From Alphaproteobacteria bacterium (GTDB lineage Bacteria > Pseudomonadota > Alphaproteobacteria > Micavibrionales > Micavibrionaceae): a stretch of 46,609 bases of DNA. The position numbers were made by a program, and so were the translations under genes. The DNA lies in NCBI GenBank assembly GCA_024275825.1, contig JAJRYK010000014.1:1-46609 (forward strand). The letters run 5' to 3'. The first letter of the stretch is position 1. Each line of letters begins with the position of its first letter. Below are positions 25,581-33,267 of the stretch, piece after piece. The notes beneath the pieces are model-generated. The model was not told the DNA's origin, searched no databases, and saw only the letters and a list, made by a program, of their open reading frames with translations.

Positions 25581-26873
25581 ATGCGTTACCTCCCTCAAAC
25601 TCAGGCATCACGTGATGAGATGCTCAGCGCCATTGGCGTGGACAGTGTTGATGCGCTGTTTAAAGATGTGCCGAAGCGCGCCTTTGTTGATGGGCTGGTT
25701 GATTTGCCAAACCATATGGGCGAGCTGGAGGTTGAGCGCCAGCTCGGTGCTTACGCCAATGAAAACATGGGCGCATCCGATGGTCCGTTTTTTCTGGGCG
25801 CCGGGGCGTATTACCACCACATTCCCGCCAGCGTTGATCATATCATTCAGCGCTCTGAATTCTTGACGGCCTACACGCCGTATCAACCAGAAATCGCGCA
25901 AGGCACGTTGCAGGCCTTGTTTGAGTATCAAACCTTTGTTGCGCAGCTGACCGGGCAAGATATTGCCAATGCTTCGCTTTATGATGGCGCGAGCGCAACC
26001 GCCGAGGCTGCGCTGATGGCAATGCGCGTGACGAAACGCAGCAAGGTCGTGATCGGGAATGCGCTGCATCCTGATTACCGCGAGGTTTTAAAAAGCTATG
26101 TTGATAATTTTGAGGGCACGGTTTTGGGTGATGGTGGGCTCGATGATCTTGATAATGAAACGGCTTGCATCATTATTCAATCCCCTGATTTTTATGGTGC
26201 GCCGCATAAATACGAAGCGTATCGTAACAAATGTGATGAGGTGGGTGCATTACTGATTGTTGTGGTAGCAGAAATTGTTTCGCTTGGGCTTTTACCTGCT
26301 CCTGTGGAGGCTGATATCGTCTGCGGTGAAGCGCAGAGCATTGGCTTGCCGATGAGCTTCGGCGGCCCGCATCTTGGGTTTTTTGCGTGCCGGGAGAAAT
26401 TTGTGCGTCAGGTGCCTGGGCGCTTATGCGGCGCGACGGAAGATGCGGATGGTAAGCGCAGTTTTGTGTTAACGCTCAATACGCGTGAGCAACATATTCG
26501 CCGCGAGAAGGCAACGTCGAACATCTGTACAAACCAAGGGCTGTGCGCGCTGGCGTTCACGGTGCATATGGCGTTGCTGGGTGAGGATGGTTTTAAGCGC
26601 CTCGCGCGCCTTAACCACGAAGCGGCGTGTAAGCTTGCGGATACGCTGAGCGCTGTCGACGGTGTGGAAATGGTGAATGATACATTCTTTAACGAGTTTA
26701 CAATGAAGCTGTCCAAGGATAGTAGGGAGGTTGTTGAGGCTCTGGTCTGCAAAGGCATCATCGCTGGCCTGTCGACCGATGATGGCCAGCATTTGATTGT
26801 TGCCGCAACCGAAATGAGCCGCGATGAAGACATGGAGGCTTTTGCAGAAGGCTTAACGGAGGCGCTGGCATGA
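25581..26873 (+). CDS. gcvPA: Glycine dehydrogenase (decarboxylating) subunit 1
   Basis: This 430-residue protein is the N-terminal half of the two-subunit form of the P protein, which decarboxylates glycine with pyridoxal phosphate. Clear family landmarks are GAGAYYHHIPASVDHI, TAYTPYQPEIAQGTLQALFE, YDGASATAEA and SFGGPHLGFFA. It overlaps gcvPB by 4 bp, consistent with equimolar heteromeric assembly. The split form, rather than the fused GcvP of E. coli, is common in alphaproteobacteria and Gram-positives. Confidence 0.96.
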   Translation: MRYLPQTQASRDEMLSAIGVDSVDALFKDVPKRAFVDGLVDLPNHMGELEVERQLGAYANENMGASDGPFFLGAGAYYHHIPASVDHIIQRSEFLTAYTPYQPEIAQGTLQALFEYQTFVAQLTGQDIANASLYDGASATAEAALMAMRVTKRSKVVIGNALHPDYREVLKSYVDNFEGTVLGDGGLDDLDNETACIIIQSPDFYGAPHKYEAYRNKCDEVGALLIVVVAEIVSLGLLPAPVEADIVCGEAQSIGLPMSFGGPHLGFFACREKFVRQVPGRLCGATEDADGKRSFVLTLNTREQHIRREKATSNICTNQGLCALAFTVHMALLGEDGFKRLARLNHEAACKLADTLSAVDGVEMVNDTFFNEFTMKLSKDSREVVEALVCKGIIAGLSTDDGQHLIVAATEMSRDEDMEAFAEGLTEALA

Positions 26874-28393
26874 GTGCAGATGCGAAGGTAGTAGAAATGA
26901 CACAAGACGAACAAACAGAAATGAACCGCGGTCTTCATTATGAGGAAAATTTGCTGTGGGAGAAAAAGCGGAGCGATCATCCGGGCGTTGATTTGCCCCA
27001 GCCTGCGGGGCTGAAGAGCCGCACGGGCGTGCTAGAGCGAGGCGATATTGGCTTGCCGCAAGTGTCTGAGCCGCAGGTCGTGCGGCATTTTGTGCGGATG
27101 AGCACGTGGAATTACTCCATTGATCACGGGTTTTTTCCGCTTGGGTCCTGCACGATGAAGCATAATCCGCGTCTGAATGAAAAGCTCGCGCGGCTTCCGG
27201 GCTTTGCGCATATCCACCCAATGCAGCCGGAAAGCACGGTGCAGGGCGCGCTGAAGCTGATGTATGAGCTGCAGGATTGGCTGGCGGAGCTGACGGGTTT
27301 GCCGGGCGTGTGTTTGGCACCGGCCGCGGGCGCGCAGGGCGAGCTTGCGGGCATGATGACGATTAAGCGCGCGCATGAGCTGAAGGGGCAAAGTCAACGC
27401 AAGGTTGTGCTTGCACCTGACTCCGCGCATGGGACGAACCCGGCGACGGCGGTGATGTGCGGTTATGAGATGCGCACCATTTCGACCAAGCTGGACGGTC
27501 GTTTGAGCATTGAGAGCTTTAAAGAGGCGCTGTATAAAACCTGCGATAAGGGCTCTGACATTGCCGGGATGATGGTGACCAACCCCAATACGTGCGGTTT
27601 GTTCGAAACCAATATTGTTGAAATTTCTGACTTGCTGCACAAGGCTGGCGGGTATTTCTATTGCGATGGTGCGAATTTCAACGCGCTGATCGGGAAAATT
27701 CGTCCCGGTGATTTTGGTGTTGATGTGATGCATCTTAATCTTCATAAAACATTTTCTACGCCGCATGGCGGCGGCGGGCCGGGCTCTGGGCCGATCTGCA
27801 CGACCGATGAGCTGGCGCCCTATATTCCTGTGCCGACGGTGGTGAAGGAGGGCGATCGCTATGCTTTGCAATGGGCGGATAGCCGCGAAACCACGCTGGG
27901 CCGGATGAAGGGCTTCGTGGGACAGTTCGGGATGCATGTCCGCGCGCTGGCCTATATGATGAGCCACGGCGCTGATGGGCTGAAGCAGGTTTCTGAAGAT
28001 GCCGTTTTGAATGCTAATTATATTCTCAGTCAGCTCAAGGATGATTACTACGTGCCTTATGATGGGCCGTGCATGCATGAATGCATGATTACCGATAAAC
28101 ATCAAAAGGAGGCCGGTGTCACCACGCTCGATATCGCCAAAGGGCTTTGTGAGTATGGCTATCACCCGATGACGGTTTATTTTCCTCTGGTTGTGCCCGG
28201 CACGATGTTGATTGAGCCGACAGAGACGGAAAGCAAGGATTCCATCGATCGTTTTATCACCGTGATGAAAGGTTTCGCGGCCGATGTGAGGGCCGGAGAC
28301 ACTGAGAAATTCCACGACTTTCCGCTCTCTACCCCGCGCAGACGTTGTGATGAAGTGAAGGCGGCGCGCAATCCTGTTTTACGGTGGCGGTAG
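26870..28393 (+). CDS. gcvPB: Glycine dehydrogenase (decarboxylating) subunit 2
   Basis: This 507-residue protein is the pyridoxal-phosphate-binding half of glycine decarboxylase. The cofactor lysine is Lys293 in LNLHKTFSTPHGGGGPG. Other landmarks are LGSCTMKHNPRLNE, SAHGTNPATAVMCG and MVTNPNTCGLFE. It works with GcvPA, GcvH and GcvT in glycine breakdown to CO2, ammonia and methylene-tetrahydrofolate. It ends the operon; no clear intrinsic terminator follows within 130 bp. Confidence 0.97.
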   Translation: MSADAKVVEMTQDEQTEMNRGLHYEENLLWEKKRSDHPGVDLPQPAGLKSRTGVLERGDIGLPQVSEPQVVRHFVRMSTWNYSIDHGFFPLGSCTMKHNPRLNEKLARLPGFAHIHPMQPESTVQGALKLMYELQDWLAELTGLPGVCLAPAAGAQGELAGMMTIKRAHELKGQSQRKVVLAPDSAHGTNPATAVMCGYEMRTISTKLDGRLSIESFKEALYKTCDKGSDIAGMMVTNPNTCGLFETNIVEISDLLHKAGGYFYCDGANFNALIGKIRPGDFGVDVMHLNLHKTFSTPHGGGGPGSGPICTTDELAPYIPVPTVVKEGDRYALQWADSRETTLGRMKGFVGQFGMHVRALAYMMSHGADGLKQVSEDAVLNANYILSQLKDDYYVPYDGPCMHECMITDKHQKEAGVTTLDIAKGLCEYGYHPMTVYFPLVVPGTMLIEPTETESKDSIDRFITVMKGFAADVRAGDTEKFHDFPLSTPRRRCDEVKAARNPVLRWR

Positions 28394-28524
28394 GTATTCG
28401 CACCGGTTTCTTATAGTTCGTTTGTGAAAGCATACGCAAGGGGCGCGAATGGTGTTTGCGAGGCATGTATTAGGATAAAATTCCTATTTTGTAAAGGGAT
28501 GGTGAGCCGCCGCCGCAATAACTC

Positions 28525-29088
28525 CTACTTCTGATATTTCTCCAGCACCTTTTGCAGGCTGCCCAGTAGGGGCTCAACATCGGCGCAGAATTTTTCGCGT
28601 TTTTCTTCGGGGATGTCCTCGCTGATGCGCTCAACCATATCGCTCATTTGATCAAAGAAATTAGATGTGTTTTTGAAATGCTCCATCTGGCCCTTGGTTG
28701 TGCTGCGCAAGCGGCGGGCCAGAACGTTGATCAGGGCGCGGACGGCTTTGTCATCTATGCCCTTAATACGCCCCTCGACCTCATCCCGGGAAATGGTGGT
28801 GACCACGGTTTCGCTTAATGCTTGTACGCTGGCGGAGCGCGGAGCGTTATTGATTAGCGCCATTTCGCCGAACAGATCGCCGGCGCTAAGCTCTGTGACT
28901 TTAAGCTCTTTCGTGCCGTCCTTGATGATGATTGCCACCGTGCCCTTTTCGATGTAAAAGGCGCGATTTCCGTCATCGCCCTGATGAACGATGATATCGC
29001 CGTCATAATAGACTTGGCGGTTTAAAATCTCGCCCGGTTGTCCATTATTTTGTGACCTGGGGTCTAAATCTTTGCTTTCGCTATTCAT
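28525..29088 (-). CDS. Cyclic nucleotide-binding domain protein
   Basis: This 187-residue protein has one cNMP-binding (CRP-like) beta-barrel at about residues 20-135. It contains the phosphate-binding cassette LFGEMALINNAPRSASVQA, with the conserved Glu and Arg that contact cAMP or cGMP. There is no helix-turn-helix and no catalytic domain. After the barrel there is a helical tail with an Asp/Glu/Lys-rich end. It could be a regulatory subunit acting by protein contact; partners are unknown. It is a single gene transcribed toward gcvPB. Confidence 0.85.
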   Translation of the reverse strand: MNSESKDLDPRSQNNGQPGEILNRQVYYDGDIIVHQGDDGNRAFYIEKGTVAIIIKDGTKELKVTELSAGDLFGEMALINNAPRSASVQALSETVVTTISRDEVEGRIKGIDDKAVRALINVLARRLRSTTKGQMEHFKNTSNFFDQMSDMVERISEDIPEEKREKFCADVEPLLGSLQKVLEKYQK

Positions 29089-29413
29089 TTTTTGTGCTCC
29101 ACCCTAAGCTACAGTATAGATCGTTATATATTTACATAAAAACAAAGCGCTTTTATAAGCGCATTTTTGAAAGTGACATCAAAGAGATTTAAAAGGACTA
29201 TAGAGCCTGTGTAAAGCGATCTTAAATCAGTCTCATTTTATATTTAGAGGCATAAGCTAGCATATTTTTCTGGATTTGCAGGAATTTTTGATGTATCACA
29301 GTGGCATTCCCTGACAATTTAGTTCCTTTGACCCGCGCCACACAAGAGACGCAATCGCCGGAACTCTGTCTGGGAGTTTGGTTTTAGCGCCGATAACAGG
29401 AAAGAAATACGTG
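29089..29413. other. Intergenic region upstream of secE
   Basis: The gap separates the divergent cNMP-binding gene and secE. It contains a hairpin, GCGCTT-TTAT-AAGCGC (29147-29162), followed by ATTTTTGA, which resembles an intrinsic terminator although no gene in the window obviously ends there. The secE promoter must lie in the second half, but I see no convincing -35/-10 pair. Confidence 0.5.
29147..29168 (+). terminator. Hairpin with T-run, possible bidirectional terminator
   Basis: A 6-bp GC-containing stem with a four-base loop is followed by ATTTTT on the plus strand and by a weaker T-rich stretch on the minus strand. Because it sits between two divergent genes, it may insulate them rather than end a transcript. 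Confidence 0.4.
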
Positions 29414-29626
29414 ATGTCGCAAAATGTTGAAAAGAAGAGTTCTCCGGTAGAATTTGTGGGCCAGGTGCGCTCGGAAATGAAAAAGGTCACTTGGCCGTCT
29501 CGCCGTGAAACGATGGTGAGCACGATTGCTGTTTTCATTATGGTCACGATTGCGTCGCTGTTTCTGTATTTCGCCGATCAGATTATCGCCTGGGCGGTAC
29601 GGCTGATCATGAGCATTGGCCTTTAA
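29414..29626 (+). CDS. secE: Preprotein translocase subunit SecE
   Basis: This 70-residue protein has a single membrane span, the short form normal outside enterobacteria. The cytoplasmic helix has the conserved VRSEMKKVTWPSRRET, followed by the membrane segment (about residues 40-62). It is an essential part of the SecYEG protein-export channel. The ATG at 29414 is chosen because the alignment starts there; upstream TTG (29378) and GTG (29411) extend it without reason. It is followed after 50 bp by nusG, as usual. Confidence 0.95.
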   Translation: MSQNVEKKSSPVEFVGQVRSEMKKVTWPSRRETMVSTIAVFIMVTIASLFLYFADQIIAWAVRLIMSIGL

Positions 29627-29676
29627 AGAATTTTAGAGCATTAACGATTTAACTATACAAAGAAGAGAGAAAAACG

Positions 29677-30213
29677 ATGTCTGCAGCAAAATGGTATGTC
29701 CTACATGTTTATTCAGGGTTTGAATCTAAAGTGGCCGATGCCATTAAGGAAAAGGCGCGCAAGCTTGGTTTGGCCGAACAGGTTGAGGAAATTCTGGTGC
29801 CAACCGAAGAAGTGGTCGAGGTGCGCCGTGGACAGCGCGTGAGCAGAGAGCGCAAATTTTTCCCCGGATATGTTCTGGCGAAGCTGGATATGGATGATAA
29901 TGTCTGGCACTTGATCAAGGACACGCCAAAGGTCAGCGGTTTCCTGGGCGCCGGCGGGAATAAGCCTGTGCCGATCAGTGAGGCCGAAGCGCAGCGCATC
30001 ATGAACCAGGTGCAAGAAGGTATCGAGCGTCCGCGTCCATCCGTGATCTACGATATTGGCGAAGAGGTTAAGGTTGTTGACGGACCGTTCGCGTCCTTTA
30101 ATGGCAGCGTTGAGGAAATTGACGAAGAAAAGGCGACGCTGAAGGTGTCTGTGTCTATCTTTGGGCGTGCGACGCCGGTTGAGCTTGAGTATTCGCAGGT
30201 TGAGAAAATATAA
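29677..30213 (+). CDS. nusG: Transcription termination/antitermination factor NusG
   Basis: This 178-residue protein has the NGN domain (WYVLHVYSGFE at the start, FFPGYVLAKLDMDD around residues 67-80) and a C-terminal KOW domain (VKVVDGPFASFNGSVEEID). It binds RNA polymerase, suppresses pausing and links polymerase to Rho or the ribosome. The length is typical. It is preceded by AAGAAGAGAGA and follows secE in the standard order. Confidence 0.97.
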   Translation: MSAAKWYVLHVYSGFESKVADAIKEKARKLGLAEQVEEILVPTEEVVEVRRGQRVSRERKFFPGYVLAKLDMDDNVWHLIKDTPKVSGFLGAGGNKPVPISEAEAQRIMNQVQEGIERPRPSVIYDIGEEVKVVDGPFASFNGSVEEIDEEKATLKVSVSIFGRATPVELEYSQVEKI

Positions 30214-30340
30214 AACTTGCATTTAATTCTGGGCGGGCTTATTGTCCGCTCCGAACCTGTGGAAGGTTGTCTGCGTACCGTTAAGTCCATGCGCTAGAGC
30301 CGCACCACGAACTCTTAATTTTTTTGCTTAGGAGGATATA

Positions 30341-30772
30341 ATGGCAAAGAAGAAAGTATCAGGTTTTATTAACCTGACAATTTTGGGTGGCTCGGCCAAC
30401 CCATCTCCGCCTGTTGGGCCAGCGCTTGGTCAACACGGCGTTAATATCATGGAATTCTGTAAGGCGTTTAACGCCAAAACGGAAGATAACAAGGGCATTC
30501 CAATCCCGGTTGTCATCACCGTTTATGAAGACCGCTCATTCGACTTTATCACCAAAAAACCTCCGGCGAGCTATTTCATCAAGCAGGCTGCGAAGCTGAA
30601 AAAAGGTGGAAGTACGCCCGGACGTGAGGTTGCTGGTCAAATCAGTAAATCACAGGTAAAAAAGATTGCCGAAGAGAAAATGGTTGATCTTAATGCAAAT
30701 GACATAGAGGCCGCGATGCTGATTATAGCAGGATCTGCGCGCTCTATGGGCATCGAAGTATTGGAGGATTAG
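30341..30772 (+). CDS. rplK: Ribosomal protein L11
   Basis: This 143-residue protein has the L11 N-terminal signature with [20 protein letters not shown] and the RNA-binding C-terminal domain ending ARSMGIEV. It binds the GTPase-associated centre of 23S rRNA. It is preceded by a strong TTAGGAGGATATA site. A 127-bp gap to nusG probably contains leader sequence; no clear promoter was found there. Confidence 0.98.
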   Translation: MAKKKVSGFINLTILGGSANPSPPVGPALGQHGVNIMEFCKAFNAKTEDNKGIPIPVVITVYEDRSFDFITKKPPASYFIKQAAKLKKGGSTPGREVAGQISKSQVKKIAEEKMVDLNANDIEAAMLIIAGSARSMGIEVLED

Positions 30773-30776
30773 GGCA

Positions 30777-31475
30777 ATGACAAAACAAACAAAGAAAATG
30801 AAAGCCGCCTTGGCCAAAGTTGATCGCGAGCAGTTCTATAAGGTTGATGAGGCTGTTAAAATCCTTAAAACCTGCGCAAAGGACCGTAAATTTGATGAAA
30901 CGATCGAGGTGTCGATGAATCTGAGCGTTGATCCAAAGCATGCGGACCAAATGGTGCGCGGTATGGTCAGTCTGCCGAACGGCACAGGCGCAAGCGTGCG
31001 CGTGGCCGTATTTGCCAAGGATGATAAGGCCAAGGATGCGAAGGCCGCCGGAGCGGACATCGTGGGCGCAGAAGATCTGGCTGAGAAAATCAAGGGCGGG
31101 GAGATCGATTTCGATCGCCTGATCGCCACGCCGGACATGATGCCGCTGGTTGGTCAGCTTGGTAAGGTTTTGGGTCCGAAAGGCCTGATGCCAAACCCGA
31201 AGTTGGGCACGGTAACGCCGGATGTGGCCAAGGCCGTAAAGGATGCCAAGGGCGGCGCGATTGAGTTTCGCGCTGAAAAAGCTGGTATCGTGCATGCGGG
31301 CGTTGGTAAAGCTTCCTTCGATGAGAAAAAGATCGTCGAAAATGTGGTGGCATTCATTGATGCGATCCAGAAAGCCAAGCCAACAGGCGCCAAAGGCAAC
31401 TACATCAAGAAAATCACACTGAGCTCGACAATGGGTCCAGGGATTAAGATTGATCTTGAAAGTTTGGCCGCTTAA
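30777..31475 (+). CDS. rplA: Ribosomal protein L1
   Basis: This 232-residue protein has family landmarks [26 protein letters not shown] and the C-terminal [16 protein letters not shown]. It forms the L1 stalk that helps eject tRNA from the E site, and in other bacteria represses its own operon. It lies 4 bp after rplK. A palindromic repeat and a terminator follow, so rplKA and rplJL appear to be separate transcripts. Confidence 0.98.
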   Translation: MTKQTKKMKAALAKVDREQFYKVDEAVKILKTCAKDRKFDETIEVSMNLSVDPKHADQMVRGMVSLPNGTGASVRVAVFAKDDKAKDAKAAGADIVGAEDLAEKIKGGEIDFDRLIATPDMMPLVGQLGKVLGPKGLMPNPKLGTVTPDVAKAVKDAKGGAIEFRAEKAGIVHAGVGKASFDEKKIVENVVAFIDAIQKAKPTGAKGNYIKKITLSSTMGPGIKIDLESLAA

Positions 31476-31484
31476 GGCGTCGCC

Positions 31485-31567
31485 TTTTTGTTCGCTAGCG
31501 TCGTTAAATCCCGGTTCACGTACTCAAGCGTACGCTTCACCAGAATTTACCTAGCCACGAACAAAAA
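31485..31567. repeat. Palindromic intergenic element after rplA
   Basis: The ends are perfect 10-bp inverted repeats, TTTTTGTTCG (31485-31494) and CGAACAAAAA (31558-31567). Inner stems include GCTAG/CTAGC, AAAT/ATTT and CGTAC/GTACG around a TCAAGC loop, so nearly the whole 83 bp can fold into one interrupted hairpin. It encodes nothing and looks like a REP-type or miniature mobile element. Confidence 0.75.
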
Positions 31568-31594
31568 TATTTAGCCTGGTTTCATGTAAAATTC

Positions 31595-31627
31595 AAAAGC
31601 CCTTGAGAGCGATCTTGAGGGCTTTTT
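31595..31627 (+). terminator. Rho-independent terminator of rplKA
   Basis: The stem AAAAGCCCT (31595-31603) pairs with AGGGCTTTT (31618-31626) over 9 bp, and the T-run ends it. Confidence 0.88.
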
Positions 31628-31637
31628 AAATAAAAGC

Positions 31638-31666
31638 TTGACGTGGGTGCGGGGCTACTTTAAAAA
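31638..31666 (+). promoter_or_regulatory. Promoter of rplJL
   Basis: TTGACG (31638-31643) and TAAAAA (31661-31666) are 17 bp apart, just after the rplKA terminator. The -35 lies in AAAAGCTTGACG, a 12-base string that also occurs at the rpsL promoter. Confidence 0.6.
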
Positions 31667-31884
31667 GGCCGCAAGATTATAAACCTGATCCAAGACCGCA
31701 GGGGCCAAGAGGCTTAATGAACCTGCATAGAGTAAGGAAAGAAAGACCCGAAGCACTGACGTAGGGTTATCTTTTGTTTTGGATGAGGGGGGTGAGCTTA
31801 GCGGCTCATCTTTTTTTGTTTTTGGGTTTGCGCCTCCCTGATGTGAGTGGGGCGTGAATAAAATGGATAAGAAGGAGTTTTGTT
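31667..31884 (+). promoter_or_regulatory. L10-type autoregulatory leader of rplJ
   Basis: This is a long untranslated leader between the promoter and rplJ. It includes a purine-rich segment, GGAAAGAAAGACCCGAAGCAC, of the kind bound by the L10(L12)4 complex, and an attenuator hairpin (31791-31817). Such leaders let excess L10-L12 shut down rplJL. The assignment rests on position, length and the attenuator; I have not aligned it to the family model. Confidence 0.6.
31791..31817 (+). terminator. Attenuator hairpin in the rplJ leader
   Basis: GGTGAGC (31791-31797) pairs with GCTCATC (31804-31810) around TTAGCG, followed by TTTTTTT. A second copy of the 5' strand (GATGAG, 31781-31786) could pair with the same 3' strand, giving a possible alternative fold. 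Confidence 0.72.
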
Positions 31885-32403
31885 ATGGGCATGAGCCGGA
31901 CGGAAAAAGAAACAGAAGTAAAGGCGCTTAATGAGCGTTTCGCCAATGATGAGTTGGTGGTTGTCACGCAATATTCTGGTTTGACTGTGAAGGAAATGTC
32001 AAATTTGCGCGCTAAGCTGCGTGAGCAGGGCGCACAATATAAGGTAACGAAGAATTCACTGGCGAAGATCGCAATTAAGGGTACGCGTTTTGAGCCGATA
32101 TCTGATTTGTTCACTGGCCCGACGGGGATGGCGACATCGACAGACCCAGTTGCGGCGGCAAAGGGCGCTTATGATTTTGCCAAGACGAATGACAAGCTTA
32201 TTATTGTCGGCGGCGCGCTTGGTGATAAAATTCTGGATGAAGCGGCGATTAAAGAACTTGCTAGCTTGCCATCCGTTGATGAAATTCGCTCTAAGCTTGT
32301 TGGCTTGCTTGTGGCGGCGCCGACGAAACTTGTTGGATTGTTGCAAGCCCCGGCGCGTGACATGGTCGGTGTGACTAAAGCATACGGCGAGAAAAGCGAA
32401 TAG
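31885..32403 (+). CDS. rplJ: Ribosomal protein L10
   Basis: This 172-residue protein has the rRNA-binding N-terminal domain (VVVTQYSGLTVKEMSNLRAKLREQ) and a C-terminal helix that carries the L7/L12 dimers. The ATG at 31885 follows AAGAAGGAG. It forms the base of the ribosomal stalk and with L12 represses its own leader in other bacteria. rplL follows after 79 bp. Confidence 0.97.
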   Translation: MGMSRTEKETEVKALNERFANDELVVVTQYSGLTVKEMSNLRAKLREQGAQYKVTKNSLAKIAIKGTRFEPISDLFTGPTGMATSTDPVAAAKGAYDFAKTNDKLIIVGGALGDKILDEAAIKELASLPSVDEIRSKLVGLLVAAPTKLVGLLQAPARDMVGVTKAYGEKSE

Positions 32404-32482
32404 AATTTAGGTTGACTGACTGTTGTAGGTCGGTCGCTTTGATAAGGTTTTTAAATTAGCTATAGATAAAAGGAGAAACATT

Positions 32483-32857
32483 ATGGCTGCTAACTTGGAT
32501 AAAATTGTTGAAACTCTCTCTGAACTGACTGTTCTGGAAGCTGCTGAGCTTTCAAAGCTTCTTGAAGAGAAATGGGGCGTTACTGCCGCTGCTGCTGCTG
32601 CGCCTGTTGCCGCTGCTGCTGGCGGCGCTGCTGCGGAAGAAGAGCAAACAGAATTTAATGTTGTTCTTGAAAGCACAGGCGGAAATAAGATTGCCGTTAT
32701 TAAAGAAGTACGCGCAATCACAGGTCTTGGCTTGAAAGAAGCGAAAGACATGGCCGAAACTGCTGGCGCTGTTGTTAAAGAAGGCGCGTCTAAGGACGAA
32801 GCAGAAGAGATCAAAGGCAAGCTTGAGGCTGCTGGCGCGACTGCAGTACTTAAGTAA
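32483..32857 (+). CDS. rplL: Ribosomal protein L7/L12
   Basis: This 124-residue protein has the dimerising N-terminal domain ([20 protein letters not shown]), an Ala/Gly-rich flexible hinge (about residues 37-52) and a globular C-terminal domain ([12 protein letters not shown]) that recruits translation factors. It is preceded by AAAAGGAG and followed by an intrinsic terminator. Confidence 0.98.
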   Translation: MAANLDKIVETLSELTVLEAAELSKLLEEKWGVTAAAAAAPVAAAAGGAAAEEEQTEFNVVLESTGGNKIAVIKEVRAITGLGLKEAKDMAETAGAVVKEGASKDEAEEIKGKLEAAGATAVLK

Positions 32858-32873
32858 GATTATACTACTGAAT

Positions 32874-32933
32874 AAGCATTTCCCGTTTGGGCCCTTTTTT
32901 AAGGCAGCCTTGTGAGCGGGAGATGCTTTTTTA
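32874..32933 (+). terminator. Terminator after rplL
   Basis: A long interrupted stem pairs AAGCATTTCCCG (32874-32885) with CGGGAGATGCTT (32917-32928) with one mismatch, followed by TTTTTA. It should separate rplJL from rpoBC at least partly. Confidence 0.8.
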
Positions 32934-32945
32934 TGCCTGTGGCGC

Positions 32946-32974
32946 TTGACATTCAAGCGCGGCTGGGCCATAAA
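32946..32974 (+). promoter_or_regulatory. Promoter of rpoB
   Basis: A perfect -35 TTGACA (32946-32951) is followed after 17 bp by CATAAA (32969-32974). It lies 13 bases after the rplL terminator and about 290 bp before rpoB, and it would give the polymerase genes their own promoter. Confidence 0.65.
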
Positions 32975-33267
32975 GCGATCAACATTTTCGATAGAGAAAC
33001 GTGAGCGGCGCAATTAAACATAGACACCAACACCGCTAAGCGGTTGATTTTTAACCACTTCAATCTTCTTTTCAAGGAAGGCTGTAAGGGGTTTTTGCGC
33101 ATTTTTGGCGCATGTCATGTGCGCGAATCTAACGTTCGACAACGAAAATACGCTGTAATGGGCCGCTGTAATGGGCGAAATGAGAATATTTTTTAAGATC
33201 ATTGGGGGGGTAATCCACCGTTATGGTCTTTTGGCAGATTTGAATTTTTAACAGGTAAGGGCTAAAA
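32975..33267 (+). other. Long leader upstream of rpoB
   Basis: No coding region is supported here. The leader contains a short hairpin, ACCGCTAAGCGGT (33030-33042), and a near-direct repeat of GCTGTAATGGGC (33150-33176). The rpoB start is preceded by AACAGGTAAGGGC. Confidence 0.5.

Noticed and set aside
27032-28315. 427-residue minus-strand frame
   Set aside because: It is antisense to gcvPB; Arg/His-rich composition reflects the reverse of a highly conserved gene.
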